A DNA stretch of 64,000 bases. Source: Cyanobium gracile_A. Lineage in GTDB: Bacteria; Cyanobacteriota; Cyanobacteriia; PCC-6307; Cyanobiaceae. The stretch is taken from contig NZ_JAYGHY010000002.1 in NCBI RefSeq assembly GCF_034931305.1, forward strand, positions 60,514 to 124,513, written 5' to 3'. The notes beneath the pieces are model-generated. The model made no database searches and was not told the DNA's origin. It saw nothing but the letters and a program-made list of their open reading frames with translations. The position numbers were made by a program, and so were the translations under genes. Of the stretch, positions 1 through 10,436 are shown piece by piece. The first letter of the stretch is position 1. Each line of letters begins with the position of its first letter.

Positions 1-275
1 CCCGTCCCTGGCCCAGCTGGCCCCTGGCCGGCATCGCCGATCTGAAAACGGGCAGCCCGCTGCTGCATCGGCTCAACGGAAATCTCACCACGCTGCAGGA
101 CGTGGATTGCTGCAGCTTTTACTGTGAACCAGATCTGATGGTGATGCCGGCCTGGCGCGCCGTGCTGCCGCTCGGGCCTGGGAAAAACCTGCCGGTGCGC
201 TACCACCATCAGCTCCTGACTCACCCGGGGGCGCTGGAACCCCTGGTGATGGAACTGCTGCGGCCTGAGCCGTGA
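1..275 (+). CDS. alpha/beta-hydrolase (lipase-like), C-terminal fragment
   Basis: Open frame running in from the left edge and ending at TGA 273-275, about 90 residues. The visible part contains DLKTGSPLLHRLN followed later by a late His in a YHHQLLTHP context. That arrangement (a GSP-x-L-x-x-LN stretch, then a C-terminal catalytic His) is typical of triacylglycerol lipase/esterase proteins of the alpha/beta-hydrolase fold. The nucleophile region lies outside the window, so the activity cannot be verified. Same strand as the glycosyltransferase that follows 69 bp later. Family assignment is from pattern memory. Confidence 0.55.
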   Translation, partial: RPWPSWPLAGIADLKTGSPLLHRLNGNLTTLQDVDCCSFYCEPDLMVMPAWRAVLPLGPGKNLPVRYHHQLLTHPGALEPLVMELLRPEP

Positions 276-344
276 GCAGCGGGATGGAATCCTGCTGATG
301 GATTGTGTTTACCTTTCTGAAACCCTGCGAACTGGCGACGACCC

Positions 345-1427
345 ATGGACCTTGTCGCCATTTCCGTGCTGGTGCGCTGGTTGCTGGGCTGGGCCCTCTG
401 TCTGCGGCTCTTCCGGCTCCCCCTGGGCAGGGCCAAGGGACACCCGAGGGTCTCGGTGCTGATTCCAGCCCGAGATGAGGAGTGGACCCTCCCCAACCTG
501 CTGCCGGCTCTCCGGGCGCAGAGCCTCACGCCATTGGAGGTGATCGTGATCGACGATCACTCCAGCGATCGCACCGCGGCGATCGCGACGGTGGCCGGGG
601 CCACGGTGATGCAACCGCCACCCCTGGCCGAAGGGTGGTGCGGCAAGACCTGGGCCCTGCACCATGGCGTCCGGGCCAGCAAGGGCGAGATCCTTGTCTT
701 TCTCGACGCTGACACCGAGCCCTCTGCCGGTTTCCTCGAGCGTCTGGTGGCGGCCCAGCAGGAGTTGGGGGGTCTGGTGTCGGTGCAGCCGTTCCATCGC
801 ACTGAGAAGCCCTACGAGCAGCTCTCAGTGCTGTTCAGCCTGGTGGGGCTGATGGCGGTGCCGATGGGCCCGGGATGCGGTGTGGCCTTCGGACCGGCCA
901 TGGCCACCAGCAGGGTGGACTACGACCGGGTCGGGGGCCATGAGGCCGTCGCCGGCAAGGTGGTGGAGGACTGGTTCATGGGTCACCTGTATGAGAAGGC
1001 TGGGCTGCCGGTGAGTGCCTACATCGGCGACGGTCTGATCGAGTACCGCATGTATCCCGGTGGCTTCCATGACATGGTCATGGGCTTCGCCAAGAATTTC
1101 GCGACCGCCGCCGGTGAGGTGCGCTGGATTTGGATGCTGGCCGTCCTCCTGTGGATCTCTGGCCTGTTCTGGGCCGCCTGGTGCCTGCCGGCGGCCCTGC
1201 TGGGCTGGCCCTTGATGGGGGAGCCTGCGGTCCTGCCCAACCTGCTCCTGTATCTGGCCTTTGCGGTTCAGTTGATCGTCCTCACCAGGCGGGTGGGGAA
1301 CTTCGCCTGGATCTGCCTGGTGTTTCCAATCCCCGTTCTGTTCTTCCTGGGGGTGTTCGTCCTGGCGATCCTGAATCTGAAGCGGGGCACGATTGAATGG
1401 AAAGGCAGGCAGTTCTCGACGCGCTAG
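345..1427 (+). CDS. family 2 glycosyltransferase, CrtQ-like (carotenoid glycosyltransferase type)
   Basis: 360 aa. An N-terminal hydrophobic segment (about 5-25) precedes a GT-A domain. VSVLIPARDEE (about 36-46) is the nucleotide-sugar-binding start, DAD at 121-123 is the metal-binding DxD motif, and an ED pair near residue 208 fits the catalytic base region. At least two hydrophobic segments (about 257-280 and 295-345) anchor the C-terminus. The overall plan matches staphylococcal CrtQ (4,4'-diaponeurosporenoate glycosyltransferase) and related membrane GT2 enzymes. The next gene overlaps it by 31 bp and resembles CrtO, the acyltransferase that follows CrtQ in staphyloxanthin synthesis, so a carotenoid or other lipid-glycoside role is likely. 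The acceptor is unknown; hopanoid or glycolipid synthesis is an alternative. Confidence 0.72.
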   Translation: MDLVAISVLVRWLLGWALCLRLFRLPLGRAKGHPRVSVLIPARDEEWTLPNLLPALRAQSLTPLEVIVIDDHSSDRTAAIATVAGATVMQPPPLAEGWCGKTWALHHGVRASKGEILVFLDADTEPSAGFLERLVAAQQELGGLVSVQPFHRTEKPYEQLSVLFSLVGLMAVPMGPGCGVAFGPAMATSRVDYDRVGGHEAVAGKVVEDWFMGHLYEKAGLPVSAYIGDGLIEYRMYPGGFHDMVMGFAKNFATAAGEVRWIWMLAVLLWISGLFWAAWCLPAALLGWPLMGEPAVLPNLLLYLAFAVQLIVLTRRVGNFAWICLVFPIPVLFFLGVFVLAILNLKRGTIEWKGRQFSTR

Positions 1428-1900
1428 CGGTTCTGGCCTGCGCGCTGGGCTGGCTGGGGTGGTCGGTGCTGATCGGGGCGCTGGCCCAGCGCCTGCCCCT
1501 GACGGCCCTGGAGCGCGACAACTGGTTGACGGGCCAACGCCCCTGGCCGGAGAGCATGGAGTCCTACGAGCAACGGCTGGGGATCGAGCGCTGGAAAGGC
1601 CTGCTGCCGGATGCCGGCGATGCCCTGCCTGGAGGTGTGCGCAAGAACAGCCTCGTGAGTCGTGATCCAGCCACGCTGCAGCGCCTCGTGGCGGAAACCC
1701 GGCGGGCCGAACTCGTGCACCTGGCCATCTGGCCCTTCTGGATCGTGACGGCCCTCTGGCTGCCGCCGGTCGGTGTGTTGATCAACCTGACCTTTGCGAC
1801 CCTGTTCAATTTGCCCTGCCTGTGGCTGCAGCGCTACAACCGCCTGCGGCTCCAGCCCCTGCTTCTGGCCATGCAGGGCCGGCACAGCGCCGAGCCCTGA
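1397..1900 (+). CDS. CrtO-like glycosyl-carotenoid acyltransferase family protein
   Basis: 167 aa, with hydrophobic segments near residues 8-28 and 110-140. Conserved-looking blocks are YEQRLGIERWKGLLPDAG (about 56-73), a RRAEL-H block near 105 and a closing NLPCLWLQRYNR (about 140-151). These blocks, in this order and at this length, match the family of glycosyl-4,4'-diaponeurosporenoate acyltransferase (CrtO of Staphylococcus, about 165 aa), which esterifies the sugar of a carotenoid glucoside. The 31-bp overlap with the upstream glycosyltransferase implies coupled expression. Not to be confused with the unrelated cyanobacterial ketolase also named CrtO. Many members of this family lie outside carotenoid clusters, so the substrate remains open. 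Confidence 0.6.
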   Translation: MERQAVLDALAVLACALGWLGWSVLIGALAQRLPLTALERDNWLTGQRPWPESMESYEQRLGIERWKGLLPDAGDALPGGVRKNSLVSRDPATLQRLVAETRRAELVHLAIWPFWIVTALWLPPVGVLINLTFATLFNLPCLWLQRYNRLRLQPLLLAMQGRHSAEP

Positions 1901-1904
1901 TCGT

Positions 1905-2090
1905 TCTGAGGCCCACCCGCTGGTCCTGCAGCTCGAGCTCCACGCCGAAGCCGCCGTCCATCGGGGATTCCCTTGCCTGGCGGGTGTTCGATCACCACGT
2001 CGGTAGGACGGAAGGTGGAGGACGACAGTCCGAAGCCGAAGGCAAAGGCCTCCGCCTGACCGAGACACGCCAGTCGCCGGTAGCCGTGCA
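1905..2090 (-). pseudogene. decayed duplicate of the GH3 beta-glucosidase C-terminus
   Basis: Read on the minus strand, 2024-2089 matches 4098-4163 of the intact GH3 gene at 61 of 66 bases by direct comparison, and both encode HGYRRLA.LGQA followed by FGFGLS-STF. After about 2000 the similarity is lost. A shifted frame then gives DGGFGVELELQDQRVG, resembling the end of the intact protein (DEGISVDLSLEAGVVG), so the copy carries an internal deletion and a frameshift. It lies inside a 477-bp non-coding gap (1901-2377). The remaining sequence to 2377 shows no gene I can support. Confidence 0.7.
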
Positions 2091-2377
2091 TCGATCGCTG
2101 GACATCCCTGCCGCCGGTGGCCGGCCCGGCATTTTCGGTGGCTGTGGCCAAGAACAGCCTGGCGCTCTTGCAATTAGCGATCGTGACAGCCCTGTGGTCT
2201 GAGCGTTACAACAACCAGTTGCGGGTCCAGGGCACGCGGCAGCGTCTGTACAAGCGGACGCCCCATCACTGATTGATCTGCCCCCGTAACCAGCCTGAAT
2301 CTTCCATGGCCCAGCGGATGGGGTGTGTGATGACATTGCGTTCGCCCCATCGACGCAAGAAGCGCGGTCACGGGGTC

Positions 2378-3589
2378 TCAAGAACTGGTGGTGCCACGGG
2401 CAAAGTTTTTTAGTTTGCGTAACTGCTCCTTGACGGGCAGCAAGCTGCTTCTTAGGCCTGAGTAGAACGTGAAGTTGTTGATCACAGGATTGATTTTATG
2501 TTGTCTGCTGATGGCTGAATCCCATAGATCGGTAAGGATGTGGATATGACGATCGATATCGGATTTCTTCGCGTGTTCAAACCCAATCTCTCTCATCTCT
2601 TGAGGATAGGGCTCTTTGATGATATCAGGAACCTCCTGAATGGACTCGTAGGTGAATCCTGCTCCTCCCAGGAACTCTTGGATATCCGGTCGAATGTTTG
2701 GGAAGACGATGCCGAGGCCTGCCGCTTGGGCTTCAGGGACGGCCATGGACCAGCCAACCGTGTTTCTGGTCGGGCATGCTGTGTAAACCAGCCAGTTGTG
2801 GGCCTTGTAGACAAGGGGCATCTCATGGGGCTCAACCGCCCTATGAATGTTGATGGGGCTGCCATTCTCAGAGTTGAACTTGAGGAAAGCATCAGTGTTG
2901 AAGCCGATCGAATAGAGATTGAGTTTCTGGCTTGTCAGTTTGCCAAGTTCTACAAAATCTTCCAATCGTTTCTTTGGTATGCAGGCGCCAATGTTGAGAA
3001 CTCCTGGCCTATTGTCTGAGCGATCATAGAAACGGCTGAACTTCATGACTGGCCAGCATGGATGCAACTTGCTTCGTCTGATGCCATACTTGCTCAAGAG
3101 TTTGCAGGCATAGGGAAAGGCAAGGATGCCGATGCAGGAGTCCGAATTTGCAGCAACACGAACCAAGCTGCCATAGGTCATGTGCTGGAGATTTAAGACG
3201 TCGAAGGAATGGGTCCTGATGGTGAACGGAATTGAGAATTTCTCGGCTGCCGCTGCAAGAGTTGGCGCTGTGTAGATGTAATGGCCGTGAAGAACGTCTG
3301 GCTTGAACTCCTGGATGATGGCATGGAGCTCTTCGTCACCAGAGATCTGGCGAAAGGGATGATGCTCTCTGCAGGCAAGATCTGCTTTGTAGGGCGTCAC
3401 GACGAGTAAGTCGTAATTATCCTTTAGCGCTTCAACTTCATTGAGCATATAAGTCTGCGATATTGTAGGAAAGCCATGGAGGTACATCAAGACCCTGGTC
3501 TTCTTTGGTGCCTGGCTGCTCTCTGGAGGCATGGATGAGAGTGTTGTTGTTGAGCAGCTTAGCCTTGCTATGGCTTTCTTGATGTCCAC
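2378..3589 (-). CDS. family 4/1-like glycosyltransferase, low-GC and probably acquired
   Basis: 403 aa; translation may instead start about 20 residues in (MPPESS). The N-terminal half shows a GT-B fold start (RVLMYLHGFPTISQTYMLNEVEAL), then LHGHYIYTAPT and RTHSFDVL, a typical acceptor-side stretch. The C-terminal half has NIGACIPKKRLEDFV and a nucleotide-sugar-binding block ending in VPEAQAAGLGIVFPN. This corresponds to the usual E-x7-E region, although the first Glu is not conserved in the usual place. Base composition is clearly lower in GC than all neighbours, with many AT-ending codons. It sits between a glucosidase remnant and the intact glucosidase. Likely role: envelope or extracellular polysaccharide synthesis. 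Horizontal origin is inferred from composition. Confidence 0.75.
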   Translation of the reverse strand: MDIKKAIARLSCSTTTLSSMPPESSQAPKKTRVLMYLHGFPTISQTYMLNEVEALKDNYDLLVVTPYKADLACREHHPFRQISGDEELHAIIQEFKPDVLHGHYIYTAPTLAAAAEKFSIPFTIRTHSFDVLNLQHMTYGSLVRVAANSDSCIGILAFPYACKLLSKYGIRRSKLHPCWPVMKFSRFYDRSDNRPGVLNIGACIPKKRLEDFVELGKLTSQKLNLYSIGFNTDAFLKFNSENGSPINIHRAVEPHEMPLVYKAHNWLVYTACPTRNTVGWSMAVPEAQAAGLGIVFPNIRPDIQEFLGGAGFTYESIQEVPDIIKEPYPQEMREIGFEHAKKSDIDRHIHILTDLWDSAISRQHKINPVINNFTFYSGLRSSLLPVKEQLRKLKNFARGTTSS

Positions 3590-3727
3590 GCCATTCAGCT
3601 CATTCGGTCACGGCTTTTTGTGCCGAAGGGAGTGGATCGGAATGGGGGCCATTCTTGCCCCAGGCCTGGCATGTCGTCTTCAACGATCAGCACGTCTTCC
3701 CCATTCCTGCCGCAGGCACAATTACGC

Positions 3728-5911
3728 TCAGCGGCCCACTACCCCAGCCTCCAGCGAGAGGTCCACGCTGATCCCTTCGTCCTCGGCGTGGCGAGCCACC
3801 ACGAGCCGGTGACGCCCCCCTTCCAGCACGAACGCGTCGCGGGATGCATCGAACCAGGCCAGACGCCGCAGCGGAATCTGGATCTCCACCCGCTCCCTCT
3901 GGCCAGGCTGGAGGCTCAGCCGGCGGAAGCCCACCAGGCTGCGTCGCGGCCGTTCCGCAGCCTGGCCGGGGGGTTCGGCGTAGACCTGAATCACCTCCGC
4001 GGCGGCCATCGGCCCCGTGTTCGCCACCGTCACGCTGAGCTGCAAGGCCCCGCGGAACCACTGGGCCATCGGGTCACTGTGGGTGAACGTGGAGTACGAC
4101 AGTCCGAAGCCGAAGGGAAAGGCCGCCGCCTGACCCAGGCGCGCCAGTCGCCGGTAGCCGTGCCAGAGGTCGTAGGTGATCCGCCGGGCCCGGGGATCGA
4201 ACGGTGGCAGGTGGCCGGCCTCGGTGGGCACTGAAAAGGGCATCCGGCCCGAGGGAGAGATCCGTCCCAGCAGCACGTCGGCGAGGGCCGCGCCCCCCTG
4301 CTCTCCGGGGTACCAGAGCATCAGCAGGCCCGGCACCCGCTGCCGCCAGGCCTCGCACAGGATGGCCCCACCGCCCATCAGCACCACCACCGTGCGCGGG
4401 TTGGCGGCGGCGACCGCCAGGATCAGGGCCTCCTGCCGCGGCGGCAGCTGGAGCACCGTGCGATCGCCGGAAGCGAACGAGCCGCCGGCCCGGGCCGAAC
4501 CGAAGCGCGTCGCCCCGGCGACCATCGCCGCCCCCGCCGTCCACAACGGCAGCAGCCGGCGGCGGCCACACAGGCGCAGAAGCCAGTCGGGGGGAGGTGC
4601 CTGGCGAAGGATCGGGGCCAGATCGCCCGGGTGGATGTGTTCCCCCTCGTGGCGCCAGTCCAGGCCCACCACCACCAGGGCCGCATCACTGCGGGCCGCC
4701 AGGGCTGCGGCCCCGGCCGGATCGCTGCCGTCGTCGTGGTGCAGGCGAAGGTCTGGTGCTGCCGCCCGCAGGCCTGCCAGGGGCGTCACCACCGACCCCG
4801 GCGCAGGCCGGGTATCGGAGGAGCCCCGATCCCCCAGGTTGGCGGTGTCGGCCAGGGGCCCGATCACCGCCAGGGAGCCGATGCCGTTGAGGGGCAAAAC
4901 ACCGCCACTGTTCCTGAGCAGCACGATCGTTTTGGTGGCCGCCTCTCGCGCCAGCTCCTGGTGCTCACGGCAGCCCCGCAGCGACTCCGGGTAGGCCCCC
5001 CGGGGCACGGTTCCCTGGGCTAACAGCAGCCGCAGCACGGCGTCATCGATCCGTGCCATCGGCACCCGTCCAGCAGCGACCGCCGCCGGAAGCGTGGCCT
5101 GGAAGATCATCCGGAACGGCATCTCCAGGTCCTGGCCGGCCGTGATGGCGGCCTCGCCATCACGGATTCCGAAGATGAAATCGCTCAGCACGAAGCCGCG
5201 AAAGCCCCAGCGCTGCTTGAGGATCTCCTGCAGCAGATGGGGATGCTGGCCGCACCAGGCCCCGTTGACACTGTTGTAGGCGCTCATCACCGCCAGGGCA
5301 CCGGCCTCGATGCAGTCGCGAAACCCGGGCAGGTAGAGCTCGTGCAAAGCCCGCTCGCTGGCGCTCACGTCGACGCGGAAGCGGGCGCTGTCGATCGAAT
5401 TGAGGGCAAAATGCTTGACGCAGGCGATGGCATGGCGCTGCACGCCGCGGCTGGAGGCGGCCCCCATGGCACCCACATGCAGTGGGTCCTCGCCGAACGT
5501 TTCCTGGGCCCGGCCCCAGCCAGGGTGGCGCAGCAGGTTGACGCAGATGCCGCCCAACAGGTTGGCTCCGAACGATCGCGCTTCCTGGCCCATGGCGGCG
5601 CCGATCCTTTCTTCGAGATCAACGTCCCAGCTGGCCCCGCGGCCGATGGGCGCCGGGAAGGTGGTGGCGCCGCCTTCGAGCACCACACCCCGGGGGCCAT
5701 CGACGAAGTGCAGCCCAGCGATGCCCAGGCGTCCCAGCACCCCGGCGGGCCAGGGGCGGCGGTGGGAGGTGTCGTGCAGGGCAATCCCCGCGAGGCCGCC
5801 CCAGAACGGTGTGTCTCCGTCCAGCAGGCTGAGTTTTTCGTCCAGGCTGAGGCCGTCCAGCAGGGTCCGGGCCTGCTTCTCCAGGTGACTCCAGTCGCGA
5901 CAGATGGGCAC
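3728..5911 (-). CDS. glycoside hydrolase family 3 beta-glucosidase
   Basis: 727 aa, normal for a GH3 beta-glucosidase with a fibronectin-III-like tail. The TIM-barrel domain (about 1-310) has FVDGPRG (69-75), the KH pair at 166-167 and the nucleophile motif VLSDF with Asp 244. A second alpha/beta sandwich domain (about 330-580) carries the IGPLAD and GGG-type loops. The C-terminal FnIII-like region includes HGYRRLARLG and FGFGLSYSTF. No signal peptide is obvious, so a cytoplasmic enzyme releasing terminal glucose is expected. The acid/base residue was not identified. Part of its 3' end is duplicated as a pseudogene at 1905-2090, suggesting that a second copy once existed here. Confidence 0.9.
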   Translation of the reverse strand: MPICRDWSHLEKQARTLLDGLSLDEKLSLLDGDTPFWGGLAGIALHDTSHRRPWPAGVLGRLGIAGLHFVDGPRGVVLEGGATTFPAPIGRGASWDVDLEERIGAAMGQEARSFGANLLGGICVNLLRHPGWGRAQETFGEDPLHVGAMGAASSRGVQRHAIACVKHFALNSIDSARFRVDVSASERALHELYLPGFRDCIEAGALAVMSAYNSVNGAWCGQHPHLLQEILKQRWGFRGFVLSDFIFGIRDGEAAITAGQDLEMPFRMIFQATLPAAVAAGRVPMARIDDAVLRLLLAQGTVPRGAYPESLRGCREHQELAREAATKTIVLLRNSGGVLPLNGIGSLAVIGPLADTANLGDRGSSDTRPAPGSVVTPLAGLRAAAPDLRLHHDDGSDPAGAAALAARSDAALVVVGLDWRHEGEHIHPGDLAPILRQAPPPDWLLRLCGRRRLLPLWTAGAAMVAGATRFGSARAGGSFASGDRTVLQLPPRQEALILAVAAANPRTVVVLMGGGAILCEAWRQRVPGLLMLWYPGEQGGAALADVLLGRISPSGRMPFSVPTEAGHLPPFDPRARRITYDLWHGYRRLARLGQAAAFPFGFGLSYSTFTHSDPMAQWFRGALQLSVTVANTGPMAAAEVIQVYAEPPGQAAERPRRSLVGFRRLSLQPGQRERVEIQIPLRRLAWFDASRDAFVLEGGRHRLVVARHAEDEGISVDLSLEAGVVGR

Positions 5912-6265
5912 GTCCCCAGCCTAGGTACGGCGCTTGCTGGCGACCTTCCCACCGCCATGTGTGGATCGCGGCACACCGTAGAGGGCGTACGGGTTTCACC
6001 CTGATGGGCCCGCATCTGCTGCGTCTGGCTGATCGGAAGGGTGGGTCATCCGCCCGAAGCCAGAACCAATCAGCTGCGGCTGATTGTTGACAGGACTTTC
6101 TCCTTAGGTTGTGGAAAGGAACCAGGCACCTGACCATCTCGGATCAGATGCAGAGTCGATAGCGCTGCCAACCTGCCAAGGTCTTCTCTGGACTGGATGT
6201 CGCGGTGGATTCCTTCAAGCGTTTTTAGTTCCCACAACACAACTTTTTCCCTACGAACCATCACC
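5912..6265. other. intergenic region upstream of the GH3 gene and hli
   Basis: 354 bp between divergently transcribed genes (GH3 to the left, Hli to the right). TTGACA at 6087-6092 could be a -35 element for the Hli gene, but no good -10 lies 17 bp downstream. No RNA gene, repeat or small ORF with coding character was recognised. Confidence 0.4.
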
Positions 6266-6559
6266 ATGGCAACCCCTGTGCAAATTCCGAAAAAGCGCCA
6301 TGTCAACCACTTCGCCGAATCGGAGGGCGGACGGTGGGATTCCGACGCTTCCCCGCTCCTTGATCCCCGGGCGATCGAGCCACGCATGGTCCTGGCCAGC
6401 CCCGGCAGTGAGAGCGGCTGGGGTTTTCATGGCCGCGCCGAGCGGCTGAATGGCCGTCTGGCCATGCTCGGTTTCGTCATTGGCCTGACCATCGAGGCCC
6501 TCACCGGCTCGGGGATCCTGGTGCAGTTGGGCCTTGGGGCCCTGCTGCCGATGGCTTGA
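6266..6559 (+). CDS. high-light-inducible protein (Hlip/SCP), long form
   Basis: 97 aa from ATG 6266. An upstream in-frame ATG at 6197 would add residues with no family similarity. The C-terminal single helix contains the chlorophyll-binding motif RAERLNGRLAMLGFVIG (about 59-75), with the Glu-Asn-Arg set of the LHC-like superfamily, followed by a second short hydrophobic stretch. The N-terminal 55 residues are hydrophilic (PKKRHVNHFAE, DPRAIEPRMVL), as in the longer cyanobacterial Hlips. Acts in the thylakoid membrane, where Hlips bind chlorophyll and carotenoid and protect chlorophyll synthesis and PSII assembly. A shorter paralogue lies at 13970. Confidence 0.9.
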   Translation: MATPVQIPKKRHVNHFAESEGGRWDSDASPLLDPRAIEPRMVLASPGSESGWGFHGRAERLNGRLAMLGFVIGLTIEALTGSGILVQLGLGALLPMA

Positions 6560-6620
6560 CTCTCCATCCGAGGGGAGCCCATAGGGTGAATCTCCAGGCA
6601 CCAGCGCTGGTCCGCCCTCG

Positions 6621-8719
<2,099 letters not shown>

Positions 8720-8723
<4 letters not shown>

Positions 8724-9145
8724 CGCCCCTCGTTCTCTCAGCGCCCCTGTGGCGCACGATTCCCCAGCCGCTGGCCCTGCAGGTGTTGGTGGTGGCGGTT
8801 GGACTGGCCCTGATCGCTGCGGAGCTGTGGTGGTTTCTGGGCCGCCATGGTGGTGGCGTGGTGGCCAGGGAAGGGGAGCAGGGGCTGCAGGAGGTCACCA
8901 TCACGGTGGACGGGGGCTACTCCCCGTCCCGAATCCGGGTGAAGGCCGGCCAGCCCGTGCGCCTCCGGTTTCACCGCACCGATCCCAGCGGCTGTGTGGC
9001 CCAGGTGATCTTTCCCGACTTCCAGCGCACCCTCGATCTGCCCCTCGGGGCCACCACCAGCATCGAGCTGCTGCCCAGCCGCACGGGCACCTACCCCTTC
9101 CACTGCGGCATGAACATGGTGCGCGGCAGCCTCGAGGCGGAGTGA
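8720..9145 (+). CDS. membrane-anchored cupredoxin partner of the copper ATPase
   Basis: 141 aa. The start at ATG 8720 overlaps the ATPase stop (ATGA), so translation is probably coupled. A single membrane helix (about 18-40) is followed by a cupredoxin fold (about 58-141) with candidate copper ligands Cys 92 (SGCVAQV), His 128 and Cys 129, Met 131 and Met 133 in a FHCGMNMVRG motif. This is the plastocyanin-like family (COG4633 type) commonly encoded beside CopA-type ATPases. It probably delivers Cu to the ATPase or receives it on the periplasmic or luminal side. Direction and redox role are inferred. Confidence 0.82.
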
Positions 9146-9329
9146 GGCCAGGGGCCTGCCCCCGGAACGCTCACGCCCCAGCGTTGTCCACCAGGCTGAG
9201 GATCAGCTGTCAGCGCTGACGCAGAAGTTTTTCAACGGCAGGATTCGTACATATTTCTTCTGCTTTTGTACCGAGCATCTGAAAGCGGAAAGAAGCCGAA
9301 ATAACTTGGCTGATAGCATCAAAAAAGTG

Positions 9330-10388
9330 ATGGATCCGGCGATGAAGACGCTCCTCGGCAGGATGGCTTTCCTCGGCATCGCCACACCGGCCCTGCTCCA
9401 TCCTGCGGCGGTCCTCGCCCAGGGGACCAACCCCTGGGGGGTCCCCCCGCAGAACTCCAATCCATGGGGGCCTCCGGCCCAGCAGAACAACAACCCCTGG
9501 GGCACCGGGGGGGGGACCACCGGTCCCGGCTTCGGACAGCAGGGCAATGGTTCCCTGTCCTTTCCAGCCCCGGGAGTGATCTGCGACAGCTCGGTGAACG
9601 TGTGCTTCAACGCCACAGGGGCCGCCCTCTTCGACACCGAGCGGGAGTTCGGCCGGCGGGCACGCCTCAGCCTGGAGAACAATCTGGTCAACAGCCCCAT
9701 CATCGACGTCACCTTCGCCGATGGCCGCTATTGCAACTTCAGCCTGAGGGGCTGCTGGACGAACCGCCAGCGCACCATCTACGACCAGCAGCTGAATCCC
9801 TGGGTGTTCGGCGCCAATTCCTCCGGCGGCACCCAGGGCGGCCAGGGAACGGTGATCGGTGGCGCCGGATCCAACTGGGGACAGGGGGGCAGTGGCATGA
9901 ACCCGATGCAGCCGCCGGGCAACAGCTTCCAGCCCCCCTTCACACGCACACGCCAGAGCGGCACCTGCAACTGGATGAATGCCGGGACCAGCATCTACAA
10001 CGGCAGCTGCAGCTACGAGATCCTCCAGAACAACACCAACGGCACCAAGACCCTGGCCTTCACGTTCGACAGGCTGCCGATGTCGAACCAGTTGCGCACG
10101 ATCCGGTTCTCGGCCGCCGGCAACAACCCCTGGACGATCCAGATGCCGAATGGATCCACGGCGACAGTCCAGTCCTCGGTCAATGCCAGCCAGTCCAGCA
10201 CCAGGATCTCCATGGGCTGGAGCAATGCGCTCAACCTGAGCTTCAGAAGCTTCAACCAGGCCACCACGGCTCAGCTGAACCAGGCCATGCAGGTGGTGGA
10301 TGCGAACGGCCAGGTGCAGGCCAGCGATGCCGAGTCCCTGGGGCAGGCCCTGGGAGGCTTGCTGCAGCAGCTGTTCGGTGGAAACTGA
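9330..10388 (+). CDS. secreted protein with NPWG repeats, function unknown
   Basis: About 352 aa from ATG 9330; ATG 9342 is also possible and gives a classical signal peptide (Met-Lys-Thr start, hydrophobic core, AVLA/QG cleavage site). After the signal comes a Pro/Asn/Gly-rich stretch with three NPWG units within about 28 residues. A region with paired Cys residues (ICDSSVNVCFN, YCNFSLRGCW) and a C-terminal domain (about 215-320) beginning GTCNWMNAGTSIYNGSCSYE follow. The even spacing of Cys suggests disulfides, hence export to the periplasm or surface. I do not recognise the family. It is preceded by 184 bp with no clear promoter. Confidence 0.75.
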   Translation: MDPAMKTLLGRMAFLGIATPALLHPAAVLAQGTNPWGVPPQNSNPWGPPAQQNNNPWGTGGGTTGPGFGQQGNGSLSFPAPGVICDSSVNVCFNATGAALFDTEREFGRRARLSLENNLVNSPIIDVTFADGRYCNFSLRGCWTNRQRTIYDQQLNPWVFGANSSGGTQGGQGTVIGGAGSNWGQGGSGMNPMQPPGNSFQPPFTRTRQSGTCNWMNAGTSIYNGSCSYEILQNNTNGTKTLAFTFDRLPMSNQLRTIRFSAAGNNPWTIQMPNGSTATVQSSVNASQSSTRISMGWSNALNLSFRSFNQATTAQLNQAMQVVDANGQVQASDAESLGQALGGLLQQLFGGN

Positions 10389-10436
10389 GGGGCCCAGACG
10401 CTGTTGGGTTGGTTTTGTGGGGTGGCCCCTCCTCCG

